Origin: CANNDT01 sp945876205 | Lineage (GTDB): Bacteria > Acidobacteriota > Vicinamibacteria > Vicinamibacterales > UBA2999 | Assembly (NCBI GenBank): GCA_947503365.1 | Contig: CANNDT010000076.1 | Location: 1 to 22,275, forward strand | Length of the DNA: 22,275 nt | Direction of reading: 5' to 3' | Shown: positions 21,692 to 22,275 of the stretch, one piece after another | Layout of the letters: each line of letters starts with the position of its first letter | Position numbering within the stretch: position 1 is the first letter of the stretch | Translations under genes and position numbers: made by a program | Notes under the pieces: model-generated | What the model was told of the DNA's origin: nothing | Seen by the model: only the letters and a program-made list of their open reading frames with translations | The model's database searches: none

Positions 21692-22275
21692 CCTTCGATC
21701 TCGGCATGCCGCTCCTAGCCGAAGTGGCACTGTTTGCGCTGGCGGTCCTCGTGCTGATCGTCGGCTTGATCACGCAGGGCAATGCGCATCAGCGCATCGG
21801 CTGGCTGACGCTCATCGGCCTCGTTGGCGTCCTTGGCCTGACGTTTGTCGCCACCGAAGGCGCCTCGCTCTTCAGCCTGTCGTTCGTCCAGGATGACTTC
21901 GCGCTCTTCGCCAAACGCCTCTTCATCGTCGCCACCATGGTCAGCCTCCTCGGATCGCTGACCTTGCGCCACTCGACGTTCGCCAGGCGATCCGCCGAAT
22001 ATCACTTCGCCATCCTCTCCTCTCTCGTCGGGATGATGGTGCTGGCGTCGGCGCGCGACCTGGTGCTGATCTTCGTCGCGTTCGAGCTGATGTCGATTCC
22101 GCTCTACGTGCTCACCGGCTTCCTGAAGCGCGACTCCACGACATCGGAAGCGGCGCTCAAGTTCTTCCTCGTCGGCACCGTCTCATCGGCCGTGATCGCC
22201 TACGGCATGTCGTTCATCTACGGCGTCACCGGCAGTACCGCGCTCGAGGCCATTGGCCCGGCGCTGGCCGACGGC
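21688..22275 (+). CDS. nuoN: NADH-quinone oxidoreductase subunit N (NuoN), N-terminal part (cut by window end)
   Basis: The ATG at 21688 overlaps the nuoM stop (ATGA), and the frame stays open for 196 codons to the last base of the window. The visible part begins with a hydrophobic helix (VALFALAVLVLIVG), continues with DDFALFAKRLFIVATMVSLL and YHFAILSSLVGMMVLASA, then FVAFELMSIPLYVLTGFLKR with E133, and TTSEAALKFFLVGTVSSA with K158. E133 and K158 correspond to the conserved TM5 Glu and a channel Lys of NuoN. The remaining half, including the later channel residues, lies outside the window. It is the third antiporter-like pumping subunit and closes the usual nuo order. Confidence 0.95.
   Translation, partial: MTFDLGMPLLAEVALFALAVLVLIVGLITQGNAHQRIGWLTLIGLVGVLGLTFVATEGASLFSLSFVQDDFALFAKRLFIVATMVSLLGSLTLRHSTFARRSAEYHFAILSSLVGMMVLASARDLVLIFVAFELMSIPLYVLTGFLKRDSTTSEAALKFFLVGTVSSAVIAYGMSFIYGVTGSTALEAIGPALADG

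Noticed and set aside
1..22275. CRISPR array, insertion sequence, phage or integrase genes
   Set aside because: No regularly spaced repeats and no transposase or recombinase motifs were seen on either strand.

Overview
This window comes from a high-GC bacterium that I place, with moderate confidence, in the Acidobacteriota, most likely the Vicinamibacterales lineage. The reasons are a DUF5916-type outer-membrane protein, an operon of small secreted DUF6152 proteins mixed with larger secreted proteins of the type common in that phylum, dense coding, and two promoters whose -10 box sits almost on the start codon (leaderless mRNAs). No ribosomal RNA or other decisive marker is present, so this is inference.

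Layout. Positions 1-1312 (+) hold the 3' part of a DUF5916 protein. It converges, with only 4 bp between stop codons, on a minus-strand operon (4777 to 1317) of five predicted exported proteins: three larger ones (3821-4777, 2648-3406, 1737-2621) and two DUF6152 proteins (3403-3798, 1317-1727). Behind these, also on minus, is a TumE/TumA-like toxin-antitoxin pair (5482 to 4855) with a compact promoter and three GTGTTG half-sites. Next comes tRNA-Arg(ACG) (5739-5815, minus), with a 13-bp copy of its 3' end 93 bp away and a REP-like palindrome between them. From 5916 onward everything is on plus: a coupled molybdenum-cofactor cluster moaB-moeA-[2Fe-2S] ferredoxin (5916-8002), then a receiver-PAS-GGDEF-EAL response regulator (8153-10264) whose cyclase site is degenerate but whose EAL site looks intact.

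The main feature is a 12-kb energy-metabolism operon (10361 to the window end): korA-korB followed without a break by nuoA-B-C-D-H-I-J-K-L-M-N (nuoN is cut by the window edge). Nearly every junction is a 4-bp start/stop overlap or a gap of a few bases. The NADH-oxidising module genes nuoE, nuoF and nuoG are absent from their usual place between nuoD and nuoH. The gene order suggests that KorAB oxidises 2-oxoglutarate (or another 2-oxoacid) and reduces a ferredoxin that donates electrons to an 11-subunit, ferredoxin-type complex I which reduces quinone and pumps ions. Two unusual details inside this operon are the absence of the conserved TM7 lysine in NuoM (Leu240 occupies the position) and an apparent CTG start codon for nuoA.
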